Source: Cytophagales bacterium
Lineage (GTDB): Bacteria; Bacteroidota; Bacteroidia; Cytophagales; Cyclobacteriaceae
Direction: 5' to 3'
DNA: 64,000 bases
Assembly: GCA_033344775.1 (NCBI GenBank)
Contig: JAWPMT010000002.1
Span: 434,001-498,000 of the forward strand
In this document: positions 26,211 to 35,728 of the stretch, piece after piece
How positions within the stretch are numbered: position 1 is the first letter of the stretch
How the letters are laid out: every line of letters starts with the position of its first letter
The notes under the pieces: model-generated
What the model was told of the DNA's origin: nothing
Databases searched by the model: none
Seen by the model: the letters and a program-made list of their open reading frames with translations, nothing else
Translations under genes and position numbers: made by a program

Positions 26211-27346
26211 AATTTCTCATCAGATAAGAAACCGATATCAAATTCAAGAATTTGTGTGAAACCTTTTTCCAAATCTACATGCGTAGAATACAAGTGTCTC
26301 CCGGATTCATCTATCTCTAAAGGAAACTGAATTCGTTTATCCAGTTTCAGTCTAGCAACAGGTTCTCCTTCCCAATTCATCACTAAAATGTAATTGTAGA
26401 AGTCCCTTATTCCTTGACGCGACATTTCGCGAAATTCGTCTTTACAAAATGGGAAAAATAAGAAGTCATCATTTGCAGCCAAATTACCTGCCCCTACAAT
26501 CGCTCCATTGCCTATTCTGATCACATAAGGTTTTCCGTCCTTATACGTTGCTTCTTTAATTATAGGTGTGTGCCAGTTCAGCATTAAACTTTGTTCGAAT
26601 ATTTTTGTCGTAGAGTTGTAATCAAATAGCGATAGGGTAGAGCGTGAGATTGAAGCTAGTTTAGATAGTTTACTGCTGAATTGAAGAGATTCACGACCCT
26701 CAAATATAAAACCTAAGTGACGGTTGTCATATTCTACTTGAGATTGAACATAAGGGTATTCACCAAACGAATTTTCAAAATTTCCGCTTTCGTTGAAGTA
26801 ATGATACCGGCCTTGACTAAAGCTGCCAGTAGCTATTATTTTCTCTCGATCCAAAGTGAAAAAATTCGAAATTTGGTCATCAGATTTAGGCCTTTTCAGT
26901 AAAATAGTAGTATCTGGTTCGTTTTTACAGGATAATAGACCTTCTTTTGAGAAATAATGCAGTTTTGGTATGTTCGCTTCATCTATTACAACAAGCTTAT
27001 CCTCCAAAACATGAATTTTTGGATTCACGTACTCATTCGGACCTTTTCCATTTTGTAAAATTCGGCATATAATTTCTTTCGACTTGGGGTCATAAATTGA
27101 GCCATGATGTGCATCATTTTGATCGATGAACACGAAATAATTCTCTAATAACCTAAAGTAAAAAGGTCGAAGTAGACTAACAGTGTCGTCAATGAATATT
27201 TCACTTTCAAGATTAATTTCTTGTTCAAATGCTTCCAAAAATTCCTCTGCGGTTTCGGCCGTTTCGATATTTGCATCTTGGCAAGCTTCAAGAATAAAGA
27301 TGCATGAAATCAAAAAAAATAATATGAAGAGAGAGTCTTTAGTCAT
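26207..27346 (-). CDS. Six-bladed beta-propeller lipoprotein (BF3164-like)
   Basis: A 379-residue lipoprotein (IFILEACQ at about residue 22). The rest is a beta-propeller of the TolB-like/6-bladed Bacteroidota type: repeated strands such as KLVVIDEANIPKLHYFS and GGxxP-like GNGAIVGAGN, with the ILQNGKGPNEYVNP signature of this family. Members are usually found beside NVEALA-type short peptides, as here. It is surface- or periplasm-exposed and may bind the peptide. It forms an operon with the thioredoxin-like lipoprotein. Confidence 0.75.
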   Translation of the reverse strand: MTKDSLFILFFLISCIFILEACQDANIETAETAEEFLEAFEQEINLESEIFIDDTVSLLRPFYFRLLENYFVFIDQNDAHHGSIYDPKSKEIICRILQNGKGPNEYVNPKIHVLEDKLVVIDEANIPKLHYFSKEGLLSCKNEPDTTILLKRPKSDDQISNFFTLDREKIIATGSFSQGRYHYFNESGNFENSFGEYPYVQSQVEYDNRHLGFIFEGRESLQFSSKLSKLASISRSTLSLFDYNSTTKIFEQSLMLNWHTPIIKEATYKDGKPYVIRIGNGAIVGAGNLAANDDFLFFPFCKDEFREMSRQGIRDFYNYILVMNWEGEPVARLKLDKRIQFPLEIDESGRHLYSTHVDLEKGFTQILEFDIGFLSDEKL

Positions 27347-27386
27347 ATTTCGTTCGAGGCTAAATCAATAGTTGTTGAATGTTAAA

Positions 27387-27425
27387 CATCCAAGACTGTT
27401 TTTTCATGAAGTTCAATCTTGGATG
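27387..27425 (-). terminator. Hairpin between the secreted peptide gene and the propeller gene
   Basis: CATCCAAGA (27387-27395) pairs exactly with TCTTGGATG (27417-27425) around a 21-nt loop, downstream of the peptide on the minus strand and followed by TTTAAC. It may attenuate read-through so that the peptide mRNA exceeds that of the lipoproteins, as at 8142-8172. Confidence 0.45.
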
Positions 27426-27458
27426 CTAAAAAGAAATCAAAAATGGGTAGATATTTTA

Positions 27459-27707
27459 TCAATTATAATAATAAGGACCATCTTGATATCTAGAACTAAG
27501 TCCATTGTTGCAACCTCCTGCACCAAATTCGCAACACACATCCATGCCAGTCGCCATCTCTTGACAGATAGCGGCAGAGGCTTCTTTCAGTTGAAACAAG
27601 TTAACTGTGTTAAATTGATCTTTAGATTGCGCCCCCATGTTGTAATTTAATGACATAATCGCCACCATGGTTAATGTGGCAAATCCGAAAAGAATTTTCT
27701 TTTTCAT
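27459..27707 (-). CDS. NVEALA-like Cys-rich secreted peptide
   Basis: An 82-residue precursor. It starts MKKKILFGFATLTMVAIMSL followed by NYN and a short stretch ending LKEASAA, a layout like the NVEALA leaders of Bacteroidota (lysines, one hydrophobic helix, N-x-N, then an ALA-like site). The C-terminal part carries four cysteines (AICQEM, DVCCEF, GGCNN) and a Tyr-rich end. Expected to be exported and processed after the Ala-rich site, probably disulfide-bonded. First gene of the leftward operon with the propeller and thioredoxin-like lipoproteins. The family call is by resemblance, not a search. Confidence 0.6.
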   Translation of the reverse strand: MKKKILFGFATLTMVAIMSLNYNMGAQSKDQFNTVNLFQLKEASAAICQEMATGMDVCCEFGAGGCNNGLSSRYQDGPYYYN

Positions 27708-28056
27708 AATTATAATTTTAATTGAATAATTGTTTTACCTAACCTTGTCAAAGTTGTCAATTAAGGTGTGCGAAAGATAGTTACATTAATTGATATTTAC
27801 TAAAGATAAAATAGCGAAGCATACAAAAAATGGCTTAAGTGTAATATCAGGTTTATTGTATGTTCGATTTTTATCAACTTCGATTTAAACACTTAATAAT
27901 CGGTATATGTAGTAATAGACTCTTTAAACGATACGACAAAATGACTCTGGAAAACACATATACTCATCAATCTTATAAATTTCAATCGTGTTATTAAAAT
28001 ATTTCCATTGGAAATGGACGGTTGCAGAGAACTAATCAAGACCGAAGGTTTAGAAA
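27708..28056. promoter_or_regulatory. Divergent intergenic region between peptide and efflux operons
   Basis: Holds the promoters of the leftward peptide operon and the rightward RND operon. It is AT-rich with no strong inverted repeat. A TTGACA at 27755-27760 (minus-strand sense) with TAAAAC 17 bp further on could be a promoter, but Bacteroidota promoters differ, so this is weak. Confidence 0.3.
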
Positions 28057-29124
28057 ATGAAAAAGAAACTGTTATTCTTATTGGCAATGACTAATATCTT
28101 ACTTTCCTGTAATGGGCCTGTACTTAATCAGGAAACTAAAGTCATGAAACGTAACTATCTGGCCTATTTGCCAGAAGTTAAAGTTGATACTTTAGTGAGA
28201 AGGAATTTTTACCGGGAAGTAATAAGTAATGGATTTCTTGAAGCATCTCGAAAGTCGCTTATCAAACCCACAATAGATGGTCAATTGAAGAAGCTAAATG
28301 TACATAATGGTCTACATGTGAAACAGGGAAGTACAATTGCTATTCTGGAAGATGAAGAGATTCTTCTAAAGCTCAAAAAGAATCAACTGGCATTGGCACA
28401 AGCTTCTATCGAACTCGAAGATCAATTAGTTAATTACGGAGTCCCCTTGATCGATACAATTGATATGGATCCACACCTACTTAGAAATTTCAAAGTGAAA
28501 AGTGGTTACAGTGATGCATTGGTCAATGTTGAAGAATCATACCATGAACTCAGGAAGACTCGTATAACTGCACCATTTTCAGGAAAAATTGCGAATCTAT
28601 CAACTAAACGTTACGATCAATTACGTGCGGGTGAAGATTTATGCCTGTTAATAGATGATAGTAAATTTGAAGTTGTCTTTTCAGTTACAGAGGCTGAGTT
28701 GGCCCTTCTGGAAATAGGGATGAAGATTCAGGTGAAACCTTTTGCAGTAAACGGAAGATATTATGGCACACTTTCTGAGATCAATCCTATAGTTGATAAT
28801 AATGGTTTGATTAAAGTAAAGGCCACCATCGATGACCGAAATGAACTACTAATGCAAGGTTTACATGTCACTGTGTTAGTTCAGCATCAAGTACCAGATC
28901 AGCTAGTTATTCCCAAAGATGCACTAGTCCTGCGTGAGGGACGTAAAGTAGTTTTTACGCTGAGAGAAGATAGTATTGCTTACTGGAATTATGTTGAAAC
29001 AGGCTTCGAAAATGTAAAGCAGCATACGATTAAAAGTGGACTCTCAGAGGGAGAATTGGTGATTGTTGCAGGTAGCCTGAATTTAGCTCACGAATCGAAA
29101 GTGAAAAATATTTCAAATGACTAA
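28057..29124 (+). CDS. RND efflux periplasmic adaptor lipoprotein
   Basis: A 355-residue membrane fusion protein anchored as a lipoprotein (NILLSCNGP). Order: beta-barrel start, lipoyl half (NGLHVKQGSTIAILEDEEI), a short alpha-hairpin, second lipoyl half (RITAPFSGKIANLSTKRYDQ), then beta-barrel and membrane-proximal domain (DQLVIPKDALVLREG). It links the RND pump to an outer-membrane factor, which is not in the window. Followed after 42 nt by the first RND permease; clearly one operon. Confidence 0.88.
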   Translation: MKKKLLFLLAMTNILLSCNGPVLNQETKVMKRNYLAYLPEVKVDTLVRRNFYREVISNGFLEASRKSLIKPTIDGQLKKLNVHNGLHVKQGSTIAILEDEEILLKLKKNQLALAQASIELEDQLVNYGVPLIDTIDMDPHLLRNFKVKSGYSDALVNVEESYHELRKTRITAPFSGKIANLSTKRYDQLRAGEDLCLLIDDSKFEVVFSVTEAELALLEIGMKIQVKPFAVNGRYYGTLSEINPIVDNNGLIKVKATIDDRNELLMQGLHVTVLVQHQVPDQLVIPKDALVLREGRKVVFTLREDSIAYWNYVETGFENVKQHTIKSGLSEGELVIVAGSLNLAHESKVKNISND

Positions 29125-29166
29125 TTCCCATAGGTTAGCCAACTTTGTTATTTTATCTATCTAAGG

Positions 29167-32100
29167 ATGGTGGCATTCTTAATTAAGCGGCCAATAGGGA
29201 CCTCGATGGTATGCATCATGGTTATAGTTATAGGGATATTGGCAAGTCAACAATTACCAGTATCCTTGATGCCAGATGTCGATATCCCGGAAATTATTGT
29301 GCAATCGAATCATGAAAATTACACTGCTGAACAGATGGAACAGCTAGTTCTTCATCCGCTTAGACATGAATTGCAACAAACACTAAACTTGGATGAAATT
29401 AGTTCTGTATCTCAAAATGGGCAAGGTACAATTACCCTACGCTTTCTTTATGGTAGTAATATTTCTCAGGCGTCAATCGAGATAAATGAAAAGGTAGATC
29501 TCGCGATGAGGTTTCTGCCAGAGGAGCTTCAACGTCCTAAAGTAATCAAAGCCAGCGCCTTAGACATTCCAGTATTTACACTAAATGTTTCAAGAAAATC
29601 AATTGCGTTTACACCACAGGAATTTCTTGAATTAAGTGAATTTACTGAAATGGTGCTGAAACGTCGTATAGAACAGATTCCCGAAGTAGCTTTTGTAGAT
29701 ATTTCTGGTTTTAACATTCCGGAGATTCATGTAACATTTGATTCCGCCAAGGTTTCACAATTAAAGCTAGAAATGGAGTATGTGGCGCAAATAATTAAAG
29801 CCAACAATAGGGAAATAGGGAACATTCTTATGCGCGAAGGTCATTACCAGTATCACGTGAAAATTGGGACTGGTTTAAGAAGTATTGATGATTTAGCGGA
29901 TATCAAAATAAAAATTCAGGATAGGATATTCCAACTTGATGAACTTGCAAGCCTGTCTATTACCCCTGAAAAGGAGATGGGTCAATATTTTTCCAATGGA
30001 AAGAGAGCAATAGCTTTAAACATTATTAAGAAGTCCGATGCCCAGGTAGAGAAAATGGCTAAAGGGGTAAAGCAGGTAATCAGCCAACTGGAATTTGAGT
30101 ACCCCAAACTTAATTTTGATTACACACGTGATCAGTCACGATTACTTTTGGTGACCATCGCTGCGCTTAAACAAAGCTTATTCGTCGGAGCAATGCTGGC
30201 TTTTGTCGTCATGTTCTTATTTCTTAGTGATGTTCGGGCTCCTTTACTTGTAGGTTTGTCAATACCTTTATCCGTCATTGTAAGCTTATTAATTTTTCAA
30301 TTGGTCAATCTTTCAGTTAATATCATTTCGCTCTCGGGACTTCTTCTAGGCGTGGGTATGATGATAGACAATTCAATCATCGTGATTGATAATATTAGTC
30401 AACGTTTAAATCGAGGCGATTCTTTGATGGATGCTTGTGAGAAAGGTTCTACTGAGATATTTCGTCCTCTACTGAGTTCTGTACTAACAACCTGTGCAGT
30501 TTTTCTACCATTAGTATTTTTGAGTGGCATATCAGGAGCCCTTTTTAAGGATCAAGCCCTAGCAGTAACTATAGGACTCTCTTCATCACTGTTAGTATCT
30601 ATTTCAATAATTCCCGTTTATTTTAATTGGCTGTTTAGTAGCCAACTATTAAATCAATTGAATGCTACAATTTCACTTAGACCATTTGATTTATCAAGAC
30701 TCTATAAGTCAGGATTTAATTGGGCAAGTCGGCACCCAAGAATAATGCTACTGATCATGATCTTCAATCTCATTGGCACACTTCCTCTGTACTTCCTGCT
30801 TGAAAAAAGAATTTTTCCGGAGCTTACTGAACTGGACACAGAGTTAATTGTCGATTGGAATGAGAATATTCATATAGATGAAAACCAGGAGCGCACAAAA
30901 AGACTTCTTAAAGTTGCGCAAGATTGGATTCAAGAAAGCAACAGTTTGTTGGGGAAACAACAATTTATTCTATCCAATAGCAAATCTGCCCAGTCCACCA
31001 ATGAAGCAATAATTTACATTAAAGCCGCCACGGAAGCTGAGCTAGGTTTCGCTAGGAAAGTGATACTAGAACACGTGCAATGTAATTATCCAAGGGCTTC
31101 AATTAAATTTTCCAATCCTGAAAATGCTTACGAGCGTTTATTTACTACAAGCGAGCCGCCCTTAACAGTTCAACTATCACTTAATTCTTCTCCTCGGAAT
31201 TCATTGAATGTAGTGGATTCCTTAGAGCAATTCCTTAGAAGAACCTTCCCTGAAATGTTGCCCCAGCCTACTGAATCTATTGTTAATATTTCACTTGTAC
31301 ACGAGAATTTGCTGCGTTATAACATAGAGTCAAAGACGGTAATAAATGTATTACAAACCATTTTGAATGATTATCAACTCGGTGAACTCAAGTCTTCACA
31401 ACGACTAGTCAAAATCAAGACTTCAATGGAAAAGAATGAATTTGGCAAGATGCTTAAAAGTGCGAAAGTCCAAAATGTAGATGGTCATGAATTTCCACTT
31501 ACTCAGGTTATAAGTGTAACTTCAGCGAAGACTTTTAAGCATATTTATGCTAATAGAGACCGTATTTACTACCCTTATTCTTTTCATATTTCTGAACGAG
31601 AATTGGCTTTTCACATGAATGAATTTTCTCAGTTAGTGGCTCCATATAATTCAGTGAACTTGTTCTTTACTGGTTCTCTTCTGAAAAACCGAGTTTTGAT
31701 AAAAGAATTTACAATAGTACTGATTATAGCTCTTGTGTTTCTTTATTTTATCCTCACAGTGCAATTCGAATCTACATGGCTTCCATTAATTATCTTGACG
31801 GAAGTTCCAATGACTTTAATGGCTTGCTTTCTAGGTCTTTATCTTACCTGCACTTCTTTAAACATTATGTCTTTGATTGGTATTGTAGTCATGAGTGGTA
31901 TTATAGTCAATGACTCTATTCTGAAACTGGATACAATCAATAAACTTCGTAAGTCTGGATATACTATCGACGAAGCTATTTCCATAGGTGGTGAAAGAAG
32001 ACTTAAACCAATCCTGATGACGAGCCTCACTACAATATTGGCGCTAGTCCCGTTTTTCTTCTCACAGGATTTGGGTTCAGAATTACAACAGCCACTTGCC

Positions 32101-32205
32101 ATCACAGTGATATTTGGCATGTTCATGGGAACCTTTATTAGTTTGTATTACATCCCGCTATTATATCGATGGGTGCTAGGAGGGATTAAACTCTACAATA
32201 TTTAA
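29167..32205 (+). CDS. RND efflux permease, subunit 1
   Basis: A 1012-residue inner-membrane pump with the RND layout: helix 1 (IGTSMVCIMVIVIGILASQQ), large periplasmic loop, helices 2-6, second loop, helices 8-12. Helix 4 reads LGVGMMIDNSIIVIDN: one of the two aspartates of the classic proton relay is Asn, as in many Bacteroidota HAE-type pumps. Helix 10 carries GIIVNDSILKLD. Substrate cannot be predicted. A second, different permease follows 110 nt later. Confidence 0.88.
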   Translation: MVAFLIKRPIGTSMVCIMVIVIGILASQQLPVSLMPDVDIPEIIVQSNHENYTAEQMEQLVLHPLRHELQQTLNLDEISSVSQNGQGTITLRFLYGSNISQASIEINEKVDLAMRFLPEELQRPKVIKASALDIPVFTLNVSRKSIAFTPQEFLELSEFTEMVLKRRIEQIPEVAFVDISGFNIPEIHVTFDSAKVSQLKLEMEYVAQIIKANNREIGNILMREGHYQYHVKIGTGLRSIDDLADIKIKIQDRIFQLDELASLSITPEKEMGQYFSNGKRAIALNIIKKSDAQVEKMAKGVKQVISQLEFEYPKLNFDYTRDQSRLLLVTIAALKQSLFVGAMLAFVVMFLFLSDVRAPLLVGLSIPLSVIVSLLIFQLVNLSVNIISLSGLLLGVGMMIDNSIIVIDNISQRLNRGDSLMDACEKGSTEIFRPLLSSVLTTCAVFLPLVFLSGISGALFKDQALAVTIGLSSSLLVSISIIPVYFNWLFSSQLLNQLNATISLRPFDLSRLYKSGFNWASRHPRIMLLIMIFNLIGTLPLYFLLEKRIFPELTELDTELIVDWNENIHIDENQERTKRLLKVAQDWIQESNSLLGKQQFILSNSKSAQSTNEAIIYIKAATEAELGFARKVILEHVQCNYPRASIKFSNPENAYERLFTTSEPPLTVQLSLNSSPRNSLNVVDSLEQFLRRTFPEMLPQPTESIVNISLVHENLLRYNIESKTVINVLQTILNDYQLGELKSSQRLVKIKTSMEKNEFGKMLKSAKVQNVDGHEFPLTQVISVTSAKTFKHIYANRDRIYYPYSFHISERELAFHMNEFSQLVAPYNSVNLFFTGSLLKNRVLIKEFTIVLIIALVFLYFILTVQFESTWLPLIILTEVPMTLMACFLGLYLTCTSLNIMSLIGIVVMSGIIVNDSILKLDTINKLRKSGYTIDEAISIGGERRLKPILMTSLTTILALVPFFFSQDLGSELQQPLAITVIFGMFMGTFISLYYIPLLYRWVLGGIKLYNI

Positions 32206-32315
32206 TCTCCCGTTGTCAATTGAAAATACTTGGAATTTATAGAGAAACTAGTGGGATTTTGCTGCTTACTATTTTCTCCGTTTATTTATGTTGACGACCA
32301 AATAACAGCTGCTTT

Positions 32316-35300
32316 ATGAAATCTGACATCTCTCCGTTTCGGATCATTGTTATTTTCATTCTGCTTATAATTATAGGGGTAATTGTGATTCCATTTTTGA
32401 ATTTCAACTATCGTCCCGCCCTTAAAGGTTCGAAAATCACCTTGACTTATAGTTGGAATGGCGTGTCACCTGAGATTGTAGAACGACAAGTGACAGCACC
32501 CCTAGAAGGAGTTTTAGCAACCTTGAGAGGAGTTTCTTCTATTTTTTCTGAGTCCTCTCGTAATCAAGGATATATCACACTGGAGTTTGATGATGTTGAT
32601 GACCTACAAACCACCAGATTCGAGATTGCTACGCTTATTCGACAGATTGCTTCCACTTTACCGGAAGGGGTTTCTTATCCCAAAATAAGTCAAGGTCACG
32701 AAACCTCATCAAAGATTTTGCTTACTTATACCCTGAACGGCAAACTAAGCAATCAGGAGTTACAACAGTTCGGAGTAACTCATCTTGTACCTTCTCTAGA
32801 GAATGCATCTGGTGTAAAGGAAATAAAAATTTATGGGGTACAATCTCCATTATGGCATCTCAGTTATAGTCCAAGGCAACTGGCCAGTCTTGATATCACG
32901 ACGACAGAAATCAGATCTGCCATTAGTAACTACTTTGAAGATCGCCCATTGGGCCTAGTAGAATTCGGTGAATCATTTGCAGAGGAGAATAAAATCGCTG
33001 TTTACTTAAAAACTGCTGCAAGAGAAGAAATTGCTTGGGACAGGATTCCAGTTAAAAAAGTGGGTGATCGTATTATTTTCTTAAATTCTGTTTGTTCAAT
33101 CATGGAAACTTACAGATTGCCTGACAAGTATTACCGTATCAACGGACTTAACTCCGTGACTATGGTAGTTTATGTGGGTCACAAAGCCAATGATTTAATA
33201 GTGGCCAGAGTATTGAAGGACAAGATGCGCGAGTTGAGGAAAACTCTACCTGAACAGATATCCTTAACCCTCAGCTACGACAACTCTGAGTTCTTAGAAA
33301 AAGAATTGCATAACATTCTCTGGCGCGTTGGATTGTCATTGATAATCCTATTATTTTTTGTCTGGCTAGCGAACAGAAGCTTAGTGTATTTGTTTATTAT
33401 CGTTTCAAGTATATTCTGCAATATCACCCTGGCTTTTATCTGCTATTTCCTCTTTCAGATCGAAATTCAATTGTATTCACTTGCAGGCTTCACGATTTCA
33501 CTAGGGATAATAATTGATAATACAATTATTATGGTCGATCACTGGAGAAAGAATCAAAATAAGAAAGTCTTTCTGGCCCTATTGGCAGCTACTATTACAA
33601 CTATCGGCGCACTTTCGATTATTTTCTTTCTCGAAGAAGACCAGGCATTAAATTTACTGGACTTTGTCTATGTACTTATTATCAACTTGACTATTTCTCT
33701 TTTAGTCTCACTTTTTTTTATTCCAGCCCTAATTCGAAGTGCTCACTTGGGAAAGAGCATCAATAACTACTCACTCAGAAATAAGCGAAGGGTCGTTAAG
33801 CTTAATAATTTTTATTTTAGAATCAATAAATTTTTATCTCGTTTCCGACTTGCCGTTTATCTAATGTTTGTCCTGTTATTTGGTTTGCCATTTCATTTGC
33901 TACCAGAAAAACTTGGTTCAGATACTGAAAGTGAAAAATACAAACATCAGAGTGATACGATAAACGTAGAAACTTCTTGGTACGAAAATTTATACAATTC
34001 GACTTTTGGAAGTGAATGGTATAGAGGAAATATTAAGTCAACTATTGAACTCTGGCTCGGAGGAACCTTGCATTTATTTTACGAAAATGTCTTCTCCTCT
34101 TCTTATCAGGGTCAGCTAGATCGTACTTTATTGCTTTTTAATGGTAAAATGCCACTGGGGTCCTCTATACAGCAAATGAACGCTGCATTCCTTCAGATTG
34201 AAAATTTCCTAAGTCAATTCGATGAAATTGAACAATTTGAAACCAATATACAAAATGCTCAGCAAGCCACCATTAAAATTTATTTCAAGCCAGCATATGA
34301 ATTCACGAGTTTTCCTTATTTCCTTAAAGCCAAACTTACTGAAAAAGCAATCTATATCGGGGGAATGGATTCTGACATACATGGTGTAGGACGTGGATTT
34401 AGCAATTCTTTAAACACCAACTTTAAAAACACCAATCTTTACCTTTTTGGCTATAACTATGATCAATTGATGTCATTTGCCGATTCTTTTAAAAATAGGT
34501 TACTTGAAAGTGAACGTATCGTAGAAGTAGACTTGTTAGGAAAACCAAGTTTTTTCGTGTCTCCGAACTTCGAATACTACATGAAAGTAGACAAAGAAGA
34601 GTTAGCAAGACAAGAGTTGGAATATACTACCTTACATCAGTTTCTACAGCAAGTTAATTTTCATGACCAAAGCCTATGGCGCGGTCAAATAGGTAGTAGG
34701 TTAGTTGACATACATATTTTACCAGAAGAATCCGGCCAGTTGGATGTCTGGAATGTCAAAAATTATCCCATCATAAAGAACGATAATTCGCACATTAAAC
34801 TATCGAGTTTTGCAGACTTATCTAGGAGAAAAGTAGGAAATCATATAATCAGAGAAAATCAACAATATCGCATTGTACTAGCTTTTGATTTCATTGGGCC
34901 CGAACAACTAAAGGAGCGGTATACGGATCGCTTCATTGCTGAAGGTAATCGTTCTTTGCCCCTTGGTTATCAATTGAAGGAACAGAGTGGATTGAGTGGA
35001 CAGAACCAAAGAAATCAATATTGGATACTATTACTTATATGTGCCATTATCTTTCTTATCGGAGCTATTTTATTTGAATCCATCTGGCAACCACTTTTGA
35101 TTATTTTTCTAGTCCCTGTGGCATTCATTGGAGTATTCATAACGTTCTATTTCTTTAAGATAAACTTTGATGAAGGTGGCTACGCTTCATTTATTTTGTT
35201 AAGTGGGGTAGCGGTGAATGCTGGTTATTTCATTATCAATGACTATAACAATCTCTTACTAGAACGTCCAACCGTTCCTCTCCCAAAATTGTATCAAAAA

Positions 35301-35519
35301 GCCTTTCAACGTAAGATTTTCCCCATAATGTTAACCATTTGCTCTACTATTGCCGGTATGATTCCATTTCTCGCCAATGGAGATGAAAAGGCTTTTTGGC
35401 ATGCATTAGCTGCAGGAACAACCGGAGGCTTAATCTTTTCCATACTTGGTGTTTTTATAATATTACCTTTCGTAATTCCAAGAAAGCAATGGGAATCTGT
35501 TGCAAATAATATTCAATAA
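32316..35519 (+). CDS. RND efflux permease, subunit 2
   Basis: A 1067-residue RND protein clearly different from subunit 1: helix 4 reads LGIIIDNTIIMVDHW and helix 10 GVAVNAGYFIINDYNN, so its relay residues also depart from the classic pair. All 12 helices and both porter loops appear present. One adaptor with two permeases recalls heteromeric pumps such as MdtABC; whether they form one mixed trimer or two pumps is open. Confidence 0.85.
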   Translation: MKSDISPFRIIVIFILLIIIGVIVIPFLNFNYRPALKGSKITLTYSWNGVSPEIVERQVTAPLEGVLATLRGVSSIFSESSRNQGYITLEFDDVDDLQTTRFEIATLIRQIASTLPEGVSYPKISQGHETSSKILLTYTLNGKLSNQELQQFGVTHLVPSLENASGVKEIKIYGVQSPLWHLSYSPRQLASLDITTTEIRSAISNYFEDRPLGLVEFGESFAEENKIAVYLKTAAREEIAWDRIPVKKVGDRIIFLNSVCSIMETYRLPDKYYRINGLNSVTMVVYVGHKANDLIVARVLKDKMRELRKTLPEQISLTLSYDNSEFLEKELHNILWRVGLSLIILLFFVWLANRSLVYLFIIVSSIFCNITLAFICYFLFQIEIQLYSLAGFTISLGIIIDNTIIMVDHWRKNQNKKVFLALLAATITTIGALSIIFFLEEDQALNLLDFVYVLIINLTISLLVSLFFIPALIRSAHLGKSINNYSLRNKRRVVKLNNFYFRINKFLSRFRLAVYLMFVLLFGLPFHLLPEKLGSDTESEKYKHQSDTINVETSWYENLYNSTFGSEWYRGNIKSTIELWLGGTLHLFYENVFSSSYQGQLDRTLLLFNGKMPLGSSIQQMNAAFLQIENFLSQFDEIEQFETNIQNAQQATIKIYFKPAYEFTSFPYFLKAKLTEKAIYIGGMDSDIHGVGRGFSNSLNTNFKNTNLYLFGYNYDQLMSFADSFKNRLLESERIVEVDLLGKPSFFVSPNFEYYMKVDKEELARQELEYTTLHQFLQQVNFHDQSLWRGQIGSRLVDIHILPEESGQLDVWNVKNYPIIKNDNSHIKLSSFADLSRRKVGNHIIRENQQYRIVLAFDFIGPEQLKERYTDRFIAEGNRSLPLGYQLKEQSGLSGQNQRNQYWILLLICAIIFLIGAILFESIWQPLLIIFLVPVAFIGVFITFYFFKINFDEGGYASFILLSGVAVNAGYFIINDYNNLLLERPTVPLPKLYQKAFQRKIFPIMLTICSTIAGMIPFLANGDEKAFWHALAAGTTGGLIFSILGVFIILPFVIPRKQWESVANNIQ

Positions 35520-35728
35520 TACTTGGATTTTCGGTGGACCGTTCGGTAAAATTATTTTCACTTAATCGTAAATGAAATTAATCATATTTAAGTAGATCAA
35601 CTCATTTTCTACATGTGCGAGTTAAGTTGATTTCGCTAAAGCGTATGCTGATGATAGTGTAGCTAATGAAAATCACAATTGATTATAAATTGAAGTAATT
35701 TCGGAATTGTATTTAAAGTATTCTTAGT

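Noticed and set aside
35520-35728. ATP-binding subunit for the LolC/E-like permease
   Set aside because: The gap before the permease has no frame with Walker motifs.
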